Shown here in pieces: positions 58,130-64,000 of a stretch of 64,000 nt of DNA; within the stretch, counting starts at the first letter, position 1; each line of letters begins with the position of its first letter. Origin of the DNA: Malania oleifera (lineage: Eukaryota; Streptophyta; Magnoliopsida; Santalales; Ximeniaceae); NCBI RefSeq assembly GCF_029873635.1, contig NC_080428.1:67699601-67763600 (forward strand), in the 5' to 3' direction. The translations under genes were made by a program, and so were the position numbers. The notes under the pieces were generated by a model. The model did not search any database, was not told the origin of the DNA, and saw only the letters and a list, made by a program, of their open reading frames with translations.

Positions 58130-60139
58130 TGTAACGACCTGCTAAATTAACTGGGGTTTTTTTTTAAATAATTATTGGGAAATTCCATTTCTCTGATACC
58201 TTCCTATATAAAATTTGTCATCCACCTAAGCAACAAAAAGCTAAAATCACACAACCACCACCATATATAAATATGTACAATACTAGAGAATTACAATGTT
58301 CCCAAAATATACATATATGATTGTTTCCCAAAATACTCTCAACTGAGTAACCTTCCTAAAATACTCACTCTACTAACATGCCTAAGTTGTAACCTCCTCT
58401 ATTTGCGAGCCTAACTGGATCACCTGAAAAATATTAACTTAATGGGATGTGACAACGCTCAATAAGACGAAATATGCTATTGCTAGTGTGTGGCAAATAA
58501 GTTACAATATTATGAAAATATGTTTCTATATAATCATGTAAAATTGAATCTGTGAATACAGTACAAATAATATAAACTAGCACCATTTTTCATGTTACTT
58601 AATACATCTGTATTTTAGGTTTCCATAAATAATACTTTTAATATATATACGTATATTCCTTGTTTTTGTGAAACTGTACATACATAATAATAATAATTGA
58701 AAACTTCCCTAGATGGATAACTGTATGTTATGATTTAACCCCTCATGACAGGGTTGTGCGGCCCGTAGGTGGGATCTAACCTAGTTGGCCAACTAGGTTA
58801 AAACACTATACTCCGTCAGTCTGATCAGCCCTCCTCAACCTATATATAATGGGGAGCCTGTCCACACGTGGGCATGTGATCGACCTACCTACCACGTATT
58901 ATCTGAATAGGTGGTTGCACTCTATACTGTATATAACTACGGTACCGTGCTCTGTAAATTGTATCTGTAATGGTCTATCAGGGTTTGATACTATATAATA
59001 CATCTCTATATACAACTCTTTGTTTTACCATGATTCTGTAATAACTGTATTAACCATGACGTTGTAGTAAATTGTATCTATATAAATTATGTTTCTGAAA
59101 TTAACTGTAAATTTGTATATCATGGTACTGTAAAATTGTATAATCATGGTATTCTGTAATTGCTATAAAACATATCCACTGTCTGTATATTTTGTAAAAC
59201 ATAACTCTGAAAAATATTGTAAAGCATGTTTCTGTACTATATCTATATTCTCAAGCCACATAGTAATTTAAAACATATTATTCTTATTTGATAAACTGTA
59301 TAAAGTTCTGTTGTGAATAATAACCTAGTAAAAATATACATTTCATATTGAAAATCATTCTAAAACTGTCTAACATAGCATATTTTCTTTAATTGACTCC
59401 AACTAAAATCTCCTACTGTGATGAGTCCTACACCCGCAGGGTTTTCCACTCAACACCTTGAAAATCATATATCCCAGAACAAAATTTCATTATTTCTACG
59501 TCTACTACATTTCCTACAATTACTGGAAAGTCAAATTTTGCTTAAAAGACCTTACCCTGAATCTGGGATGAAATCAAACTTCGTCCCACCGATGATCTGC
59601 TCCGTTAGACTTGGAGAGAACTTACCCAAGGGCATCATGGTGGCCTCAGATCGTCGATCCAGTGAACGACAGGGCCGAAATCGAAGAGAGATGGAGGTGG
59701 AGCCGTAGGAGAGAGAGAGAGAGAGAGAGAGAGTGAGTGAGTGAGTGAGTGAGTGAATTTCTGCCATTTCTACGTAAAAAAAAAAAAGTGAGTTTCACAC
59801 TATTTATACTGCGAAATTCGTTGACGAGGCCAAGAAGGAGGTTCGTCGACAAACACCATCATCTCATCGACGAAATTCAAAACTTGAACACAATCTCTCG
59901 GTATCTTCTCGTCCATGAAACTTGTCTTCGTCGACGAGGCCCACTTGTACCCTCGTCAATGAATCCCATGTATTTGTCGATGAGGTCCTGATAAATTTTT
60001 TTGGGTCATTACATCCCAAAGTGCAACGTCGTCGACGAATGCGAAGCGTTCATCGACAAAGTCGGCTACCTCCTTCTGTTCCTATTTTCATTTCCCTCCC
60101 TCTTTATTATTTAATATCATTATTCTTCGGGTTGTTACA
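58130..60139 (-). mobile_element. Solo LTR L
   Basis: Ends are TGTAACGACCTGC and TTCGGGTTGTTACA, with TSD AAAAT at 58125-58129 and 60140-60144. It has the family blocks GCGAGCCTAACTGGATCACC (58404) and AACCCCTCATGACAGGGTTG (58737). On the minus strand, CGTCGACGA words at 59816-60062 precede a TATA box (AGTATAAATAG, 59799-59810) and a GA/GT-repeat leader at 59710-59755. No coding sequence is present. Confidence 0.9.
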
Positions 60140-60238
60140 AAAATACCTTTTGAATATATATATATATATAAAGAGAGAGAGAGACTCATTTCATAGCCTT
60201 AGTACAATTTTAGTGTGCTCTCTACCCCTCTAAATTTT

Positions 60239-60490
60239 TGAAACTCCCCTCCTCCCCCCCCCCCCCCTCTAAACTCTCAAGCTAGTTGGACATTATTTAT
60301 AATTCTTAATTAAGTACAAAACTTATTAAAGATGTACAGAAGACAGTAAAAGAGAGAAAACTATACAAGAGGAAGTGAATATCACTTGGTGTACTTAACT
60401 TACAACTTTGAGATGTATATACAACTATACAAGAAAGTGAGATTATCCTAACATTCCGACGTGGGACTAAAAAACTATACACTATGTTCA
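60239..60490 (-). repeat. Probable 3' LTR of Copia element N
   Basis: On the plus strand the LTR would start TGAAACTCCCC and end CTATGTTCA, next to ATACTCCCCCTCAAG (60491-60505). The minus strand of that is a polypurine tract, CTTGAGGGGGAGTAT. A TATAAATA on the minus strand lies near 60292. There is a C-run of about 18 bases at 60250-60267. The outer end is a guess because no second copy is available. Confidence 0.45.
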
Positions 60491-61384
60491 ATACTCCCCC
60501 TCAAGCTGAAATGAAAATGTTGACAAGTCGAAGCTTGGCGATATCAATCTGTAATAAACTTGAGCCAACAGATTTAGTGAAGACATCAGCAACCTGACCT
60601 TTGGAGGAGATAAAGTGGGGAGAGATAATCCCAAAACAAACTTTTTCCTTGGTGAAGTGAATATCCACCTCAATATGTTTGGTCCTCTCATGCAGAACTA
60701 AATCAGAAGAGAAAGAGATATAGTAGACTTGTTATCACAAAACAACAAAGAAGAGTCTGTCACAGGAAAGCCAATCTCAAATAGGAGAGAGCGTAGCCAC
60801 AGAATCTTATAGGTACCTTATGCCTACTTTTTACTCTTCCAAGAAAGATGATCACCATTGAAAGTACAAATACCTGAGATAGATTGTTTGTCAGTCTTGG
60901 ACCTATATTGTCAACATCAGTAAACACGGAAGGACTTGGTTGTATTCCAGATGAATAGAATAATCCCAGTCCAGGTGAGGTCTTCACATACTGTAAGATG
61001 TGATAGACAACATCAAGATGTGAAGTCCGGGGATAATACATGAACTAACTTATTAGGCTCACTGCATAGGCCAAATCAGACCGAGTGTTGGTCAAATAGA
61101 TGAGGCGACCAACAAGTCTCTGATACATCGAAGGGTCTGTCAATAGATCACCAGACTCTACAGAAAGGGAGATATTCGGATCTAGGGGCATAGATGTAGA
61201 CCAACATCCCAACATACCAGTGTCCATAAGGAGATTTAGGGCATATTTCCACTGAGAGAGGGAAATGTCCTTACGAGAGCTTGTTATCTCAATGCCCAAG
61301 AAATACTTGAGGGGTCCCAAATACTTGATGTCAAAGGTGTCCCCCAAGTCATTTCTAATCTAAGCAATTCTAGACAAGTCATTA
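60491..61384 (-). pseudogene. RT end and RNase H of Copia element N
   Basis: Minus-strand translation from 61384 gives NDLSRIA, stop, IRNDLGDTFDIKYLGPLKYFLGIE, then STSMPLDPNISL, DPSMYQRLVGRLIYLTNTRSDL and, after a break at about 61043, YYPRTSHLDVVYHILQYVKTSPGLGLFY. RNase H decays after that, with LVLHERTKHIEVD-like sequence at about 60680. The first part of RT lies beyond LTR M at 63299-63931. Confidence 0.85.
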
Positions 61385-63296
61385 TGTAACAACCTGCTTA
61401 ATAAATTGATTTTTTTCCATTGTAATAATTATCATACTCTGATACCATAACATTATCCTAAGCAGCAAGAAGCAGAATCATATAAACATAACCTAAACCA
61501 TTACATTCAATACTAGAGTTCTAAAATTTTTTGCAATATATACAACATAACTGTATCCCCAAAAATGCTCTCAACTAGCTAGGGCTACACAAAATCATTC
61601 CCAAAAATGATACTCACTCTCTGATGGGGCACTATAGACGCCCTCTATTTGCGAGCCTGATCTGCTCGCCTACCCAGATCACTTGAAAAATATTTCAACA
61701 CTGGGATGAGCCAACGCTCAGTAAGAGAAAATATGTTATTACTAGTGTATGACAAATGAGCTACTATATATCATGAAATCTGTTTCATATAAACATGGAT
61801 AACTGAGTACAAAAGTATAGTACAAATAATAAAGCACACCACCCCTTTTCCCTATTGCTTAACATATCAGTATTATGGTTATAACTCAAAATACTTATAG
61901 TGTATATAGTAGGATCCCTGATTCTGTAAATCAATACGTAAGTAATAGTAACTGAAACTGTTCCCTGTGGCTATCTATGTCATGACATGCCCCTCATGAC
62001 GAGGTTGTGTGGCTCGTAGGCTGGATTTACCCTGGCTGGCCAACCAGGAATAAATCATTGAACTCCGTCAGTCGACCTGCCCACCTCAACCCATATCTGG
62101 ATAGGGAGCCTAACCTCTTCAAGGGCCTAGGTGGTCGACCGTACCACGTATATCTGAATAGGTGGTTGCACTCATAAAGTAACATAATATCTGTAGCAAC
62201 GGTACCGTGCTCTGTAGCTGCAAGTCCAACAGGGTCTGAATCGTATAATATATATTTCTATATACATGTCTATCTGATTTACCATGATTCTGAAGTACTG
62301 AAATAATCATGATACTGCATAACATACTGAAATCTGAATAATCATAACATGGAACTGCATATTCGTAATACTGGAATTCGTATAATCATGGTACTGAGAT
62401 TCGTATAATCATGGTACTGAAATATCGTAAAATCATGGTACTGAAATCCATAAAATCATGATACTGAAATTCGTATAATCATAATACTGAAACTCGTAAA
62501 ATCATGAAACTAAATTCATAAACATATCCCCGTACCATATACATAATCACATGCCACACCATACTAAAATACATAATTTTCGTAAATATATAAACTGCAT
62601 AATATTCAGAAATATCCTAGCATAGCATATTTCCCTTACTTTAACTCTGAAAAGCCTCTACTGTATTCTAGCCTGATACCCGCAAGGCCTCCTACAAAAC
62701 ACCATGAAACCAATATTTGCCAAAACTAAATATCAGTATTTTTTCGTCTATAACATTTTCTCTAACTGCCACAAGGCCAAAAGGAAACTAAAAGGCCTTA
62801 CCCTGAATTTGGGATGATTTCCAACTCTGATTTCCCGACTATCCGCTCTGGTAGATGCGTAGAGAACTCCGCCAGGAGCGTCGTGGTAGTTTCGGATCGT
62901 CTATCCGGCTACTGGTGGGGCCCAAAATGAAGAAAGAAGGGAGAGAGAGTCGTAGGAGAGAGAGAGCGGCGAGAGAAAATGAGAAAAAACCCGTCTTTCC
63001 ACTATTTATACAGCTAGGCTCGTCGACGAGACACGTCACCTCGTCGACGAGTTCTTCATTAAATTCGTTGACGAAGCCCTGTGTTCGTCGACGAAATTCA
63101 GGCTATCCTAAACTCCCTCTCGGTACTTTCTTGTCGACGAAACCCTGTGTTCGTCGACGAAGCTTGGCAAATTTCTAAAATTTTGATTATTTAATATTAT
63201 GTCCAAAAATGCAATGTCGTCGACGAACGCGAAGTCTACGGCCTCCTTCTATTTCTGTATCTATTTTCTCTTTCTCTCTCTCTTTTATTATAAAAA
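61385..63296 (-). mobile_element. LTR M inside Copia element N, right end eroded
   Basis: Starts TGTAACAACCTGC, and family blocks occur at 61646 (GCGAGCCTGATCTGCTCGCC) and 61995 (CTCATGACGAGGTTGTGTGG). On the minus strand CGTCGACGA words at 63018-63235 precede the TATA box TATAAATAGT (63001-63010). The expected CGGGTTGTTACA end is missing at about 63296, so no TSD is found. A 23-bp tandem repeat is at 62380-62520. RT of N is interrupted exactly where YVDD should be. Confidence 0.82.
62380..62520. repeat. 23-bp tandem repeat in LTR M
   Basis: About six units of AATCATGGTACTGAAATTCG(TAT) type, with variants such as AATCATGATACTGAAATTCG and AATCATAATACTGAAACTCG. Similar ATGATTCTGTAA words are scattered in LTR B at 23155-23420. 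Confidence 0.85.
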
Positions 63297-63298
63297 TA

Positions 63299-64000
63299 CT
63301 AGACAGAGATAATGGTGCAAGGACCATGGGAGAGATACCTAATAAAGTAAGTGTGGTCTGACTGGCACTGAATAAATCCCATAGAGAGAACCACATCACT
63401 GAATCTTCTAAACCATGCATGAGGTGATTGCTTAAGCCCATATAAAGACTTGCGCAATTTACACACCTTTCCAGAATACTCCCCCTGAGTAGAAAAATCG
63501 GGAGGGGGATCCATGTAAATAGTATTAGTAAGGTCACCATTCAAGAAGGCGTCCTTGACATCAAACTAATATAAAGTCCAAGTGAAAGAAGCTGCCAAAG
63601 AGTTCAAGAGGTGAACAGTAGTAAGTTTCACCACAAGAGCAAATATAGCATGAAAATCCTAACTTGGAATTTGCGTAAAACATTTGGCCACCAAACGGGC
63701 TTTATTCCTGTCAACAGTATCATCTACAAGGTGCTTAATTGTAAACACCCATTTATAGCCCATCATGCGTGCACTTGAATGAAGAGGAACAAGATCCCAA
63801 GTATGTTGCTGATGTAGAGCTTCCATCTCAGTATGCATGGTTGCAACCCATTTGGGGTCCTGGTGGGCCTCATGAACTGAGCGAGGTACGATAATAGTAT
63901 TAACTTGTCCCAAAAAGGCATGATAACTCAAGGAAATATCCTAATAAGAAAGATACTAGGAGATAGGATGGTCAATAGAACATGCTAAAGAAAGTCTATC
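63299..64000 (-). pseudogene. RT N-terminal part of Copia element N
   Basis: Minus-strand landmarks, from the right: SYHAFLGQVNTIIVPRSVHEA, WVATMHTEMEALHQQHTWDLV, MGYKWVFTIK and NKARLVAKCFTQ at about 63660. Then NGDLTNTIYMDPPP, GKVCKLRKSLYGLKQSPHAWF and FIQCQSDHTYFIRY, ending ISV at about 63301. The YVDD motif that should follow is lost at LTR M. Stops near 63650 and 63560 break the frame. The element continues beyond the window. Confidence 0.88.

Noticed and set aside
60003-60014. Second terminal-like GGGTCATTACA inside LTR L
   Set aside because: Sequence on both sides is matched by the homologous part of LTR M and the true end with TSD AAAAT is at 60139, so it is internal or an old relic.
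62380-62520. CRISPR-like regular repeat
   Set aside because: Units are directly adjacent with no unique spacers, and the context is a plant LTR.

Overview
The window is nuclear DNA of a flowering plant, most likely a eudicot. It is AT-rich, contains one intronless DYW-type PPR gene and one spliced AVT-type amino-acid transporter gene, and is otherwise mostly LTR retrotransposons of Ty1/Copia and Ty3/Gypsy types inserted into one another. Nothing bacterial or organellar was seen, and I recognised no tRNA, rRNA or CRISPR array. Coordinates of element ends come from hand-read terminal motifs and 5-bp target-site duplications (TSDs). Ends without a TSD are approximate.

Layout. 1-3649: decayed Ty3/Gypsy gag-pol on the minus strand, cut by the left window edge and carrying a large internal deletion. 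3650-6768: gene-poor, with a 189-bp tandem duplication. 6769-8544: intact minus-strand PPR-DYW gene resembling Arabidopsis OTP85 (At2g02980). 8743-41690: one old minus-strand Copia element (called F here) split into pieces by later insertions. Its RNase H gene was hit by solo LTR B (9542-30124, TSD TATCA). B was hit by a nearly complete SIRE-like Copia element K (10490-23138) and by solo LTR C (about 24031-29904). K received solo LTR A (20216-22720). C received a hAT-type DNA element (25304-26143, 8-bp TSD) and solo LTR J (27301-29853). F also holds a two-LTR element G (about 30871-39984), which received solo LTR H (32272-34371, TSD ACATG) and a truncated LTR I.

About 41690-49297 is the 5' part of another Copia element (E) with two more solo LTRs inside it: S1 at 41804-43907 (TSD CCATG) and D at 45165-47248 (TSD ATACA). 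50921-52912 is a three-exon AVT1-like transporter gene on the minus strand. Its first two exons and promoter are repeated in inverted orientation at 53961-56502, giving a palindrome with about 2-kb arms. The second copy is a pseudogene broken by a 524-bp solo LTR (TSD CCCAC) and truncated. 58130-60139 is solo LTR L (TSD AAAAT), and 60239 to the right edge is a decayed Copia element N split by LTR M.

The two host genes are unrelated in function: plastid RNA editing by inference, and vacuolar amino-acid transport by inference. They look like islands in a repeat desert. The most interesting pattern is that LTRs of five sequence families each carry, just upstream of their TATA box, a dense cluster of a different short, degenerate, mostly palindromic word: CGTCGACGA, GGCAGTCGCCTGG, GGTCGACCGA, CTTCAGAAGAC and GTGGGGCCCACA types. 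This arrangement is shared although the words are not.
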